This document shows, piece by piece, positions 40,581-49,666 of a stretch of 64,000 bases of DNA. Under the pieces are notes generated by a model, which made no database searches, was not told the DNA's origin, and was given only the letters and a program-made list of their open reading frames with translations. The stretch is from Jilunia laotingensis (lineage in GTDB: Bacteria > Bacteroidota > Bacteroidia > Bacteroidales > Bacteroidaceae). The position numbers were made by a program, and so were the translations under genes. The stretch spans positions 3,038,001-3,102,000 of the forward strand of contig NZ_JACRTF010000001.1 in the NCBI RefSeq assembly GCF_014385165.1, read 5' to 3'. Each line of letters starts with the position of its first letter. Position 1 is the first letter of the stretch.

Positions 40581-40611
40581 AGAACGTTTCCCGATTTACA
40601 GAAAACGTTCT
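40581..40611 (-). terminator. tRNA-Thr terminator hairpin
   Basis: AGAACGTTT and AAACGTTCT arms, 10 bases after the tRNA in the minus direction, ending in TTTCAT. Confidence 0.65.
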
Positions 40612-40620
40612 TGATAAGTG

Positions 40621-40694
40621 AGCCTCTTGTCGGATTCGAACCAACGACCCCGAGATTACAAATCACGTGCTCTGGCCAACTGAGCTAAAGAGGC
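40621..40694 (-). tRNA. tRNA-Thr (TGT)
   Basis: Acceptor GCCTCTT/AAGAGGC, anticodon TGT in loop TTTGTAA, T-arm with GGTTCGAATCC, discriminator T. CCA is not encoded. -7 box TACCTTTG at 40714-40721 on the minus strand. Confidence 0.95.
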
Positions 40695-40800
40695 GTTTCA
40701 TTCTAAGCGGGTGCAAAGGTAATGATTTCTTTTGTAAATCCAAATTCTGGTTTGGAAAAAAGATGATGAGCCATATGTTTGATAAATCTTTGGTTTTACT

Positions 40801-40808
40801 TATATTTG
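40801..40808 (+). promoter_or_regulatory. -7 box for the redoxin gene
   Basis: TATATTTG 24 bases before the ATG at 40833. It excludes an in-frame start at 40779. Confidence 0.6.
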
Positions 40809-40832
40809 CAAATCAATAAATTAGAAAGATAT

Positions 40833-41441
40833 ATGAAAAAGAATTTTTTTTATGGATGTTCATTGGCTTTGGTAGCTATAAGTTTCATGGCTTGTACCGG
40901 ACAGAGAAAACAGAACAATGATACAGTTCTCGAGAAAGATAGTATTGAAGTGAAAATGGAAGAAAATAATGTAAAGAAGGCAGATAGTACCGGCTATATT
41001 GTAAAAGTTGGTGAAATGGCGCCTGATTTTACGGTTACTCTTACCGATGGTGAAACTATCACTCTTTCTTCCCTCCGTGGCAAAGTAGTGATGTTGCAGT
41101 TTACTGCCAGTTGGTGTGGCGTTTGCCGAAAAGAAATGCCTTTTATAGAAAAAGATATTTGGCTGAAACATAGGAATAATCCTGATTTTGTGTTAATTGG
41201 TATTGATCGAGACGAACCGTTGGATAAAGTACTTGCTTTTGCCAAATCTACTGGAGTCACTTATCCGTTAGGACTTGATCCGGGTGCCGACATTTTTGCT
41301 AAATACGCTCTGCGTGATTCGGGAATTACACGAAATGTATTGATCGGAGCAGATGGTAAAATTAGTATGTTGACGCGCCTTTATAATGAAAAAGAATTCA
41401 CATTGTTAGTGCAGAAAATCGATGAAATGTTGAAAAAATAA
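40833..41441 (+). CDS. TlpA/ResA-like thioredoxin-fold lipoprotein
   Basis: 202 residues from the ATG at 40833. Lipobox FMAC (Cys21), a charged linker, then the AhpC/TSA-thioredoxin core: VGEMAPDFTVTLTDGETITLSSLRGKVVMLQFTASWCGVCRKEMP with the redox-active CGVC, and a cis-Pro region near SGITRNVLIGADGKI where the usual TPT/YPT Pro is not obvious. Likely a periplasmic disulfide reductase. A hairpin (41454-41482) terminates it. Confidence 0.9.
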   Translation: MKKNFFYGCSLALVAISFMACTGQRKQNNDTVLEKDSIEVKMEENNVKKADSTGYIVKVGEMAPDFTVTLTDGETITLSSLRGKVVMLQFTASWCGVCRKEMPFIEKDIWLKHRNNPDFVLIGIDRDEPLDKVLAFAKSTGVTYPLGLDPGADIFAKYALRDSGITRNVLIGADGKISMLTRLYNEKEFTLLVQKIDEMLKK

Positions 41442-41453
41442 GAGCAGTTAAGA

Positions 41454-41482
41454 AGAAGGAGTATTTCATAATTGCTCCTTCT
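41454..41482 (+). terminator. Hairpin after the redoxin gene
   Basis: AGAAGGAG (41454-41461) pairs with CTCCTTCT (41475-41482). A third copy AGAAGGAGC at 41529-41537 could compete for the same arm. Confidence 0.55.
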
Positions 41483-41616
41483 ATCGGCATGACTTACATT
41501 CCAGAAATGGGATATATTTCATATCTGTAGAAGGAGCAAACATATGTTTTTTGAACGGCTGTTTAGCTCTCTCAAGACAAACAGAAATTATCACTCATTT
41601 ATTTCATACGTTTTTT

Positions 41617-42354
41617 TTAATCGTTAATCCGACTTATTTTAGCCAAATAGTCGTAATGTTTTCCCTCTTTTACAAGTTCAGATTTGAACCCGTGTTCGGA
41701 AGCGTAGAGGCTGAGTGTTTGAAAGTCAACGTATAGCCATTCGAAAGGGTTTCCTTTTATATCTTTATATTGCATCTGAAAGTCAATCTCTCCATAATAA
41801 TCACCCATAAGATTGACCTCAAAGCTACCATCTTCATCTTCGTAAAGATAGCTTAAATCGCTTGAATCCATTAATATGCAACCACCGGGGCGAAGCAATT
41901 GCTTCATTCTTTTGAAGAAATCGGGCATTTTTTCCAATCGTCCGATAATGCCTGATCCATTCATCAGCATTAAAATGGTATCGAATGTTTCAGTGAATTG
42001 TTCATCGAACAAATTGATAAGCCGAGTGTTGTATACACCACGTTGCTTCATCGTTTCAATAGAAAGGGGAGAGATATCGATGGCACATACTTTCTTACCC
42101 ATTTCTTGAAGTGCAAGAGCGTGGCAACCACTGCCTGCACCAACGTCCAGAATATTTCCATTGGCAATTTCTAATGCCGTACGTTCCAATATAGGCATTG
42201 TTGCTGCTGTACGGAATAATTGCTTGACTGGTATCTCGTCTTCATCGAATTGTGATGAGAAGACACGTAGTTTATTAGCTTTATGATGGGTGAAATAATC
42301 GGCTATAGCTGCTCCCATGGGATCTTTATCGGCAGTGAGTATGGTTGTATCCAT
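41617..42354 (-). CDS. Class I SAM-dependent methyltransferase
   Basis: 245 residues from the ATG at 42352-42354. The earlier in-frame start at 42384 overlaps the -7 box (42382-42389). Motif I ILDVGAGSGCHAL, motif II VCAIDISPLSIETMKQRG, and motif IV/post-IV TFDTILMLMNGSGIIGRLEKMP ... LRPGGCILMDSSDL are clear. The substrate is unknown. The C-terminal part (YGEIDFQMQYKDIKGNPFEWLYVDFQTL) is like small-molecule methyltransferases of the UbiE class. Confidence 0.88.
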   Translation of the reverse strand: MDTTILTADKDPMGAAIADYFTHHKANKLRVFSSQFDEDEIPVKQLFRTAATMPILERTALEIANGNILDVGAGSGCHALALQEMGKKVCAIDISPLSIETMKQRGVYNTRLINLFDEQFTETFDTILMLMNGSGIIGRLEKMPDFFKRMKQLLRPGGCILMDSSDLSYLYEDEDGSFEVNLMGDYYGEIDFQMQYKDIKGNPFEWLYVDFQTLSLYASEHGFKSELVKEGKHYDYLAKISRIND

Positions 42355-42381
42355 CAGGTCGTTATTTGTTGTTATGAATGG

Positions 42382-42417
42382 CAAAGATAGATATTTCGTG
42401 GAAAAAGATTATCTTTG
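42382..42417. promoter_or_regulatory. Divergent promoters for methyltransferase and small basic gene
   Basis: TATCTTTG on the minus strand at 42382-42389 and on the plus strand at 42410-42417, back to back. Confidence 0.65.
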
Positions 42418-42455
42418 TCCACAGAAATTTATGAATTAGTGAAGTAAGATATATT

Positions 42456-42644
42456 ATGAGTATTGAAGATGCAATGATGGGTGGTATCGTTTTTAAAGGA
42501 AAGAAAGACGGTCCCCAAAAAGATGAAAATAAAGTAAAGACGAAAGCTAAAAAGGCAACCTATATCAAAGGTTTGCATGGCTCCGGAGCTGCTAAGATGA
42601 AAGCTGAGATAAGGAGAAAACGGGCGAATAGGCATAAAAAATAG
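42456..42644 (+). CDS. Small basic protein, conserved in Bacteroides
   Basis: 62 residues with an acidic start (MSIEDAMMGGIVFKGKKDG) and a very basic rest (KVKTKAKKATYIKGLHGSGAAKMKAEIRRKRANRHKK). No fold recognised. The composition suggests nucleic acid or ribosome binding. A terminator hairpin follows at 42675-42721. Confidence 0.65.
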   Translation: MSIEDAMMGGIVFKGKKDGPQKDENKVKTKAKKATYIKGLHGSGAAKMKAEIRRKRANRHKK

Positions 42645-42674
42645 TGGGAAATTAATAATGAATAATTAATAATG

Positions 42675-42721
42675 AAAAACGAGCTGCGCAGTAATACTAT
42701 ATTTTATGTACAGCCCGTTTT
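42675..42721. terminator. Hairpin between convergent genes
   Basis: AAAACGAGCTG and CAGCCCGTTTT pair with one bulge over a 24-base loop. Confidence 0.55.
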
Positions 42722-42730
42722 CACTATTCA

Positions 42731-43117
42731 CTATTCATTTCTCACTAAAGGAAGTATTTCTATCCAATAATCATCCGGATCATTGATAAAGTATAGTCCC
42801 ATAGCGGTGTTTTCAAAACAAACGCAGTTCATTTCCTTATGATACTCGCGAATGGCATCATAATCTCCGGCAACGCGAAAACATAGGTGACTTTCATTTT
42901 CACCTAATTCATAGGCTTCTGTATGATCTCTCAACCACGTAAGTTCCAAAAGGAAGCCGGTAGTATTGTCTGTGAGATAGACTAATATAAATGAACCATC
43001 TTCGGCTTCTTTGCGATGATGCTCTTTCAATCCGAGCGCTTTTTCATAAAAGGAGATACTTCGCTCCAGATTAGTTACGTTGATGTTGAAATGATCGAAT
43101 CTGCTTTTTATTTCCAT
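42731..43117 (-). CDS. VOC/glyoxalase-superfamily protein
   Basis: 128 residues from the ATG at 43115-43117; an upstream TTG is rejected. One VOC unit pair: FDHFNINVTNLERSISFYEKALGLKE, then FILVYLTDNTTGFLLELTW, HLCFRVAGDYDAI and GLYFINDPDDYWIEILP with the metal-ligand Glu near the end. His9, Glu (FLLELT), His (SHLCF) and Glu (WIEIL) fit the metal site. It could be lactoylglutathione lyase or a relative. 11 bases after the DUF4468 gene. Confidence 0.85.
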   Translation of the reverse strand: MEIKSRFDHFNINVTNLERSISFYEKALGLKEHHRKEAEDGSFILVYLTDNTTGFLLELTWLRDHTEAYELGENESHLCFRVAGDYDAIREYHKEMNCVCFENTAMGLYFINDPDDYWIEILPLVRNE

Positions 43118-43128
43118 AATCAATTAAA

Positions 43129-44202
43129 TTATTTAATCCAGGCTTTTACAATTTCACCTGCATACGTACGGGGTTGTCCCTCCATAGCTGCAGGAGCCGG
43201 AAGTTTCTTACATTCTAAAATTACTGATGGTTCATTGGCTCCTATCGGATAAAACCTGACTGAGTACGTTTCAGCCTTATCCATTTGTTCATATGCCTGA
43301 TCGGGAGAGAGAATGGTGAACACGACAGGTTTTCCTGATATTTTTCCCAAAGAACCACCTGCATTGGCTGTCATCATAGTCATATTAAACGCATCTTTGC
43401 CAATGGCAATTACTAGTTTACCCGTTCCCATACCGATAGCATCAGACGGAATCTTTTCAGGGGCTATTTCCTTATAACCGGGCATGTTGTTCGAAGGTGA
43501 AGGAGCAATAATACTCGTTGCGGGAGTCGTTGCTTCTACAGGATGGGAAGGAGCAATGACAACTGGCTCGGGTGTAGTAACTGTTACTTTGCCGGATTGA
43601 GTTTTCGGTTCCTCTTTCACTTCTGCTGCACCGAGTGCGCGAGCAGCACTTGCAAACATGTCATCGGCAAAGTCCACTGTCTTTTTGCGCCATTTAGCCA
43701 AACCACGTATCAGTTTTGTTTGACTCTTGTTCAATGCATATTGATCGACAATCCATTCCTCTGCCTTATACTTTTCTTTTTCCCGATACGTAAAACGTAT
43801 TTTTTCTATCTCCATTAAACATTGTCCCGGTTTACACCCCACGGTGACTTGGTAATTTATTAATGTACGATCTAGTGACAAAGCAGTGGATTTGAATACG
43901 ATCCATTCTTCACCTATGCCTGCTATGGAACCTTTTTCTTCGTCCGAATAAACTACACGGCTTTCTGGATTCTTGTTTTCATGCAGTCTTTCTTTCATCC
44001 ATTTCATCATACGGTTGAAAATCTCCTCCTGTGACATTCCCGGAATATTGAATTCTTTTGAAAAGATAACTTTTCCTTCTATTAAGGGAACAGCGCCTAC
44101 AAGATATCTGCTATCATCGTCATCATTATCTTTTTGTGCCATTATGCTTAATGGCAGGCAAAATAGGAAAATTGCAAGAAGTAAGTGTGTTAATTTGTTC
44201 AT
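43129..44202 (-). CDS. DUF4468 secreted protein
   Basis: 357 residues. A signal peptide ends at IMAQ. The N-terminal DUF4468 domain (VGAVPLIEGKVIFSKEFNIPGMSQEEIFNRMMKW ... ALSLDRTLINYQVTVGCKPGQCLMEIEKIRFTYRE) is followed by a Pro/Thr-rich linker (about 205-240) and a second domain (GTGKLVIAIGKDAFNMTMM ... RFYPIGANEPSVILECKKL). Periplasmic, function unknown. Confidence 0.85.
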   Translation of the reverse strand: MNKLTHLLLAIFLFCLPLSIMAQKDNDDDDSRYLVGAVPLIEGKVIFSKEFNIPGMSQEEIFNRMMKWMKERLHENKNPESRVVYSDEEKGSIAGIGEEWIVFKSTALSLDRTLINYQVTVGCKPGQCLMEIEKIRFTYREKEKYKAEEWIVDQYALNKSQTKLIRGLAKWRKKTVDFADDMFASAARALGAAEVKEEPKTQSGKVTVTTPEPVVIAPSHPVEATTPATSIIAPSPSNNMPGYKEIAPEKIPSDAIGMGTGKLVIAIGKDAFNMTMMTANAGGSLGKISGKPVVFTILSPDQAYEQMDKAETYSVRFYPIGANEPSVILECKKLPAPAAMEGQPRTYAGEIVKAWIK

Positions 44203-44213
44203 GATTCTATGTT

Positions 44214-44945
44214 TTATTTAGTTATATCAAAACTTTCACCGCGATGGGTAATACGAATAAAACGGCAACCGTGCGCTTCGGCTATGCTCTGGAAGGCGTT
44301 TCCTCCTTCGTAATCTTCGCTGAAGTGCATGGGTACAAATATAGTAGTTTTTATTTGTTCGATGAATTGTTTCGCCCCTTTCATGTAATCTTTTCCCATT
44401 CTTCTGTCCACGGGAAATAGGACGAGATCGATGCCGGGAGTTTGTTGCTTTAAGTATTTCACTTCTGCTAGGAAGTCACCGTTTGCTTTCCGTATCTCTT
44501 CTTCGGTGGATTCTTCACTCCAATGCCAGTTGTTGAGGTCGCCTGCATGAAATATTTTCATGCCTTGCAGATGGAGGAGGAAAGAACTGCCGACATCCGT
44601 CGAACCGAATGTATCGATACGCAAGCATTCGTCTTCGTAGGCTTCTCCTTTGCTGATATAGATTGCTTCATCTTTGGCGGCTCGTTTGTGTTTCAGGATA
44701 TCTTTGGAGAAAATGTAGATGATGTCCGGACGCTGCTCTTTCCATGACAGTATTTCACGATTGAAATGATCGGGATGGAAATGGGTGGCAAGCACGTATA
44801 ACTTACCGGGTCTCTTCAATAGATAATCATGTACGATGCCTCGGTTATGTTCGGTTTCCGATGAATCTTTGTAGTAGTCAATGAGGATAGTCACCTCTTC
44901 GGCTTCAATTGCAAAACCACTGTGGTAAATATAATCCAGTTTCAT
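44214..44945 (-). CDS. MBL-fold metallohydrolase
   Basis: 243 residues, no signal peptide. Metal motif ATHFHPDHFNRE (HxHxDH type), then DIIYIFSKDIL, a downstream MKIFHAGDLNNWHW (His and Asp ligands) and a C-terminal VPMHFSEDYEGG. This matches the UlaG-like branch of the beta-lactamase fold. Substrate unknown. It precedes the DUF4468 gene by 11 bases, so the two are probably co-transcribed. Confidence 0.87.
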   Translation of the reverse strand: MKLDYIYHSGFAIEAEEVTILIDYYKDSSETEHNRGIVHDYLLKRPGKLYVLATHFHPDHFNREILSWKEQRPDIIYIFSKDILKHKRAAKDEAIYISKGEAYEDECLRIDTFGSTDVGSSFLLHLQGMKIFHAGDLNNWHWSEESTEEEIRKANGDFLAEVKYLKQQTPGIDLVLFPVDRRMGKDYMKGAKQFIEQIKTTIFVPMHFSEDYEGGNAFQSIAEAHGCRFIRITHRGESFDITK

Positions 44946-45011
44946 AAGTTATTGGTTTAGATGTGCAATATTACATATTCTTAGTTTGACAAACAAGGAA
45001 AATCTGAAAAA

Positions 45012-45656
45012 TCAGGGTGCAAGGCGTTCCCTTTTCCATGTTCCGTCAGTCTGCAAAGTGAAGAGGAAACGGTCATGCAACCGGTTCGGCCTGCCTTGCC
45101 AGAATTCGATACGATGAGGCGTGACAGCGAATCCTCCCCATTGTTCCGGCCGTTCTACTTCTTTCCCGATCCACCGGGCGGCTTCTTTTACGAAAGCTCT
45201 CATCAACTGCATTCTGTTGTTGATGGGTTGGCTTTGCGGAGAGATGCGCGAACCGATGCGGCTTTTGTAGGGGCGCGTTTTAAAATACTGGTCTGATTCG
45301 GAAGCTGGGACTTTGTTTGCAATGCCTTCTACATGGACTTGCCTCTCTAGCTGATGCCATACGAACGAAAGGGATACATGCGGATTGTCTGCCAGTTGTC
45401 TGCCTTTGCGGCTTTCATAATTTGTGTAGAAAATGAACTTACCATCATGTAGGTCTTTCAACAATACCGTGCGAGTGGAAGGTTGTCCCTCCCGTGAAAC
45501 GGTGCCTACGATGACAGCGGTAGGTTCATCCACCTTGGCATCTATTGCCTCCTGCAACCATTTGCTGAACAGTAAAAGCGGATCTTCGGGTAAATCGCTT
45601 TCCCTCAATCCGCCTTTTGTATATTCTTGCCGGATACCGGCTAAGTCGGTTTTCAT
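45012..45656 (-). CDS. pdxH: Pyridoxamine 5'-phosphate oxidase
   Basis: 214 residues. It oxidises PNP and PMP to pyridoxal 5'-phosphate with FMN. Motifs: NRP-like start absent but IRQEYTKGGLRESDLPEDPLLLFSKWLQEA, STRTVLLKDLHDGKFIFYTNYESRKGRQL, SLSFVWHQLERQVHVEGIA, RIGSRISPQSQPI, and the C-terminal VTPHRIEFWQGRPNRLHDRF ... WKRERLAP. Full length and all FMN/PLP contacts are present. Confidence 0.97.
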   Translation of the reverse strand: MKTDLAGIRQEYTKGGLRESDLPEDPLLLFSKWLQEAIDAKVDEPTAVIVGTVSREGQPSTRTVLLKDLHDGKFIFYTNYESRKGRQLADNPHVSLSFVWHQLERQVHVEGIANKVPASESDQYFKTRPYKSRIGSRISPQSQPINNRMQLMRAFVKEAARWIGKEVERPEQWGGFAVTPHRIEFWQGRPNRLHDRFLFTLQTDGTWKRERLAP

Positions 45657-45687
45657 TGTTATTTCATCATTAGTAATTCATAATTGG

Positions 45688-46392
45688 TCACATTGGAACT
45701 TCTATCAGAAGGATTTGCGAATCTTCTAAAGTCTCGAATTCAAAACTGTTGGTTTCATAGATTCCCATCCCGTCCCGGCGGTGCATCACAGTTCCGTCTA
45801 CTACGATTTCTCCTTCTATCAGGAAGATGTATACGCCTCCATGCGTCTGGTGCGTATGATAACCTAACTTTTTGCCTGCTTCGATTTTCCCGATGGAAAG
45901 CCATGTGTCCTGCAACAATGAGGCGGGAGTGCTTCCGTCCGGAGATACGATCAGTGCCAGTTCGTTTTTGCGTTCCAGTTCGCGGATGCTGTAATCGTTA
46001 TAACGGGGATGCGTATTTCTTTCACGCGGCATGATCCATATTTGGAGGAATTCAACCGGTTCATCTTTGCTTCCGTTCATTTCGCTATGGAAGATCCCCG
46101 TACCTGCACTCATTACTTGTATATCGCCCACTGTAATGACGCGGCTGTTCTTTTTGTTGTCTCCATGTTCCAGTTTCCCTTTCAGGGGGATGGATACGAT
46201 CTCCATATTTTTATGGGGGTGGGTTTGAAAACCACCGCCCGGTGCTACGCGGTCGTCATTCAATACACGGAGCGCACCGAAGTTGATACGGTCGGAATCA
46301 AAATATTCATCGAAACTAAAAGTGTGATGACTGTCCAGCCAATCGTTAAGTGAACGTCCGCGTGTGTCAGCTTTATGTATAACCTTTTTCAT
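45688..46392 (-). CDS. Pirin-family bicupin
   Basis: 234 residues. HTFSFDEYFD, GGFQTHPHKNMEIVSIPLKGKLEHGDN, GTGIFHSEMN hold the three His and one Glu of the iron site in the N-terminal cupin. The C-terminal cupin is degenerate. Bacterial pirins bind iron and can act as quercetinases or metabolic regulators. It lies between pdxH and D-lactate dehydrogenase on the same strand with 30-50-base gaps. Confidence 0.93.
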   Translation of the reverse strand: MKKVIHKADTRGRSLNDWLDSHHTFSFDEYFDSDRINFGALRVLNDDRVAPGGGFQTHPHKNMEIVSIPLKGKLEHGDNKKNSRVITVGDIQVMSAGTGIFHSEMNGSKDEPVEFLQIWIMPRERNTHPRYNDYSIRELERKNELALIVSPDGSTPASLLQDTWLSIGKIEAGKKLGYHTHQTHGGVYIFLIEGEIVVDGTVMHRRDGMGIYETNSFEFETLEDSQILLIEVPM

Positions 46393-46437
46393 ATAGTCTC
46401 CTTTGTTTTTAATAAGTTAATATGCGTCTTTAACATT

Positions 46438-47457
46438 TCAGGAAAAAGAAAGGTTTTCTTTCTTCACTTCATTTAGCAACGGTTTATGATTTATAAAATC
46501 ACGGACATTCTCAAGAGTAGTCATTGCGATATTTCCTACCGCCTCTTTCGTAAAGAAGGCCTGATGGGAGGTTACGATCACATTGTTGAAGGAAAGTAAG
46601 CGTGCCAGTACATCGTCATCGATGATACGGTCTGATTTATCTTCATAAAAGTACTCGCTTTCTTCCTCGTAAACATCCAGTCCTGCCGAGCCGACTTTCT
46701 TGTTTTTCAACCCTTCAATCAAGGCATTCGTGTGGATCAGTTGTCCACGTCCCGTATTGATGATCATCACGCCGTCCTTCATTTTGCTGATGGAGTAGTC
46801 GTTGATCAGATACTTCGTTTGTTCCGTGAGTGGGCAGTGGAGGGAGATGATGTCCGAACTGTGGTACAATTCATCCAGGGAAGTATATACCACTTGATTT
46901 TCGCGGGCAAAGTTATAGTCCGGGTAGAGGTCATATGCCAGAATGTTCATTCCGAATCCGCGTAGGATATGGATCAGTATCTTAGCTATTTTCCCGGTAC
47001 CGATAATGCCGGCTGTCTTGCCGTGCATATCAAATCCCATCAATCCATGCAAGGAAAAATTGCCATCACGGGTACGCCAGGAGGCACGTGGTATTTTTCG
47101 GTTCAGTGATAACATCAGGGCTACCGTATATTCGGCTACTGCATAAGGCGAATAGGCGGGAACACGAACTACCGTTACATTGTATTTTGCAGCGGCATCC
47201 AGATCCACGTTATTAAATCCTGCACATCTCAAGGCCAGAAGTTTTACTCCGTTTTCTGCCATTATCCGGATAACTTCCGCATCAGCCGTATCATTTACGA
47301 AAATACATACCGCGTCCACTCCTTGGGTCAGAAGTACATTATTCTTGTTCAGGTGTCCTTTATAATAACGGATTTCAAAACCGAATTCTTTATTCTTTTC
47401 GTTGAAGGAAGCTTCGTCATAAGGCTTGGTTCCGAAGAATGCAATTGTATAGGCCAT
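46438..47457 (-). CDS. ldhA: D-lactate dehydrogenase (2-hydroxyacid family)
   Basis: 339 residues. NAD-linked reduction of pyruvate to D-lactate. GIIGTGKIAKILIHIL is the NAD-binding glycine loop, followed by the acceptor Asp in AYDLYPD. Catalytic Arg is in NTGRGQLI, Glu in GLDVYEEESEYFYED, His in VIVTSHQAFFT. The EYFYEDKS signature is typical of fermentative D-LDH rather than phosphoglycerate dehydrogenase. No clear -7 box is visible. Confidence 0.93.
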   Translation of the reverse strand: MAYTIAFFGTKPYDEASFNEKNKEFGFEIRYYKGHLNKNNVLLTQGVDAVCIFVNDTADAEVIRIMAENGVKLLALRCAGFNNVDLDAAAKYNVTVVRVPAYSPYAVAEYTVALMLSLNRKIPRASWRTRDGNFSLHGLMGFDMHGKTAGIIGTGKIAKILIHILRGFGMNILAYDLYPDYNFARENQVVYTSLDELYHSSDIISLHCPLTEQTKYLINDYSISKMKDGVMIINTGRGQLIHTNALIEGLKNKKVGSAGLDVYEEESEYFYEDKSDRIIDDDVLARLLSFNNVIVTSHQAFFTKEAVGNIAMTTLENVRDFINHKPLLNEVKKENLSFS

Positions 47458-47615
47458 AATTCATTTTTTCTTTATAATTCTTATTATTAACAATCCGGGT
47501 GGATGGAATGTTTAAAGGGCAGGAGTAGGTCTATGTTTCAGGGTTTGTTTCATTAAAAACTATTTCATGTTTCAATCAAATTGAAGGCTGTAATGAAAAT
47601 AGATGCACATATTAG

Positions 47616-47645
47616 TTTGTCATGTGCAATTTTGTTGTACCTTTG
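47616..47645 (+). promoter_or_regulatory. Promoter of the OmpP1/FadL gene
   Basis: TTTG at 47616-47619 and TACCTTTG at 47638-47645, 18 bases apart. Confidence 0.65.
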
Positions 47646-47673
47646 CAGCCGAAATAATTTAAAAAATATTTAG

Positions 47674-49194
47674 ATGAGAAAATTATCGTTGATTAGCATT
47701 GTGTTGTTAATCGTTTCAATTCCAACTTTTGCAGGAGGTCTCCTGACAAATACCAATCAACACGTTTTATTTTTAAGAATGTTGGCACGCGATGCTTCCA
47801 CTGATATTGATGCAGTATATTCCAATCCTGCCGGTCTGGCTTTCCTTGAAGATGGCTTTCATCTGTCTTTCAATGGTCAGAGTGCATTCCAGACACGAAC
47901 CATAACTTCTACCTTTGCACCGTTCGCCGGGTTTGGTAATAATGGCACAAAAGTATATAAGGGTGAGGCATCCGCCCCTTTTATTCCTAGCTTGTTTGCT
48001 GCATATAAGAAAGGTAATTGGGCCTTTTCCGGTAATTTTGCCGTGACTGGTGGTGGCGGTAAGGCCACTTTCAACGAAGGTCTCGGTTCTTTTGAATCAC
48101 AGGTGTCCATGATTCCTAAATTGATGTTCCAGGCCGGACAAAGTTTGGTTGATGGAGGGGTATTGCAGGTAAATCCTTTTGCCAAGACCAACAGATATTC
48201 AGTAGACAGTTACATGCGTGGAAAACAGATGATTTTCGGTCTTCAGTTGGGTGCCACTTATAAAATAACGGATTTCCTGTCCGTATTCGGTGGACTCCGT
48301 ATGAACTATGTAAGCAATGGCTATGAAGGTCATATCCGCAACATCGAGACAAATATCGATGATAAGATGGTAAATGTCAATCAGATGCTGACAACTTATG
48401 CGGAGCAGTTTAAACAAATGGCTGCTGCTGCTGAAATTGCCGGTAAAATTGAAGACGCTCAAAAATATAAAACAGCGGCAGTGATGGCAAGCCAATATGC
48501 CGGGATGACGAAAGATAAATATTTGGATTGTGACCAGTCCGGATGGGGGGTAACGCCTATTATCGGTGCCGATTTTAAAATGGGCAAATGGAATGTCGGT
48601 GTAAAGTATGAATTCAATACCAAATTGAATGTTGAAAATAAAACCCGCGTAGATGATACCGGATTGTTCGCACCGGGTGTTAATACGCCCCATGATATTC
48701 CGAGTTTGTTGACAGTGGGTGTTTCTTATGAAATACTTCCGGTATTGCGTGCTTCTGTTGGATACCATCATTTCTTTGATACACACGCACGAATGGCTGA
48801 TGCGACCAATCTGATCACAGGTGAAAGAACCGGAAAGCAAAACTTTATTGATAAAGGTACCAATGAGTATCTGGCAGGTGTTGAATGGGATGTTTGTAAA
48901 TGGGCTCAGGTCAGTGCAGGTATGCAACGTACCAAATACGGCATCGAAGACAGTTACCAAAGTGACATGAGCTTTGCTGTAAGTTCTTATTCGTTTGGTT
49001 TTGGTGCAGGATTCACTTTGGCTAAAAATCTGAAACTTAATGTAGCTTACTTCTGGACTAATTATGAAGATTATACCAAGGAGTGGGATGATTACAATAA
49101 TATTTCTGCTTTGGCGGGTCAAGCCATTCCGGGCAAAGACGTATTTAGCCGTACAAATAAGGTGTTCGGGATCGGACTTGACTATAAGTTCTGA
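47674..49194 (+). CDS. OmpP1/FadL-family outer membrane transporter
   Basis: 506 residues. Signal peptide (ends PTFAGG), then LLTNTNQHVLFLRMLARDASTDIDAVYSNPAGLAFLEDG, the FadL hatch motif with the NPA turn. Alternating beta strands fill the rest and the chain ends in IGLDYKF with terminal Phe, the BAM signal. A helical insertion near 230-275 (ATAAEIAGKIEDAQKYKTAA-like) is extracellular. Members import hydrophobic compounds such as fatty acids. A strong terminator follows. Confidence 0.93.
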   Translation: MRKLSLISIVLLIVSIPTFAGGLLTNTNQHVLFLRMLARDASTDIDAVYSNPAGLAFLEDGFHLSFNGQSAFQTRTITSTFAPFAGFGNNGTKVYKGEASAPFIPSLFAAYKKGNWAFSGNFAVTGGGGKATFNEGLGSFESQVSMIPKLMFQAGQSLVDGGVLQVNPFAKTNRYSVDSYMRGKQMIFGLQLGATYKITDFLSVFGGLRMNYVSNGYEGHIRNIETNIDDKMVNVNQMLTTYAEQFKQMAAAAEIAGKIEDAQKYKTAAVMASQYAGMTKDKYLDCDQSGWGVTPIIGADFKMGKWNVGVKYEFNTKLNVENKTRVDDTGLFAPGVNTPHDIPSLLTVGVSYEILPVLRASVGYHHFFDTHARMADATNLITGERTGKQNFIDKGTNEYLAGVEWDVCKWAQVSAGMQRTKYGIEDSYQSDMSFAVSSYSFGFGAGFTLAKNLKLNVAYFWTNYEDYTKEWDDYNNISALAGQAIPGKDVFSRTNKVFGIGLDYKF

Positions 49195-49223
49195 TAGGGC
49201 GAAATAATTCTTTTTATATATGT

Positions 49224-49272
49224 AAGGAGGTTTCATTATTACTTCGGTCATCGAAGTCAATGAAACCTCCTT
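49224..49272 (+). terminator. 14-bp hairpin terminator with internal hairpin
   Basis: Arms 49224-49237 and 49259-49272, an inner stem ACTTCG/CGAAGT, then TTTTT. Confidence 0.85.
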
Positions 49273-49415
49273 TTTTTATTGAGATGGGAACTTGATTTTA
49301 ATGTTTTAACTTAAGTACCGGATAAACCTTTATACTTACTTCCGTGGTTCCGTCTGTTGCTTAATCGATAGAAAGTTCCTTACATAGATTTAGCTTCCGA
49401 CTGAAGGCATTGGAT

Positions 49416-49490
49416 CTCGGTGATGAACACCCCCTTGGTCGGTGATGAAGGGACCTTTCATCACCGACCAAGGGGGTGTTCATCACCGAG
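49416..49490. repeat. 75-bp palindrome built from 22-bp-spaced CACCG repeats
   Basis: Arms 49416-49449 and 49457-49490 are a perfect 34-bp inverted repeat. CGGTG begins at 49418 and 49440, CACCG at 49462 and 49484; every step is exactly 22 bases, as in the array at 13195-13326. The 394-base gap 49273-49666 holds nothing else recognisable. Confidence 0.85.
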
Positions 49491-49666
49491 GTAAAAACAA
49501 GAGGGAATATCCTTTGATTATCAACTATTTATCTGTTCCTGTTTGGCTTCGCAGCACATCTATTGAAAACTGAAATTTGTTGACATTATGCAAGCTGATG
49601 ATTTATCTCGGATTTCAGTTCTTTTAGAGTGGGCATTAAAACAGGTTCTGAATATTTTCTTCTATT

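Noticed and set aside
48199..49260. 353-codon frame antisense to the OmpP1/FadL gene
   Set aside because: It runs through the terminator hairpin and mirrors a clear porin gene.
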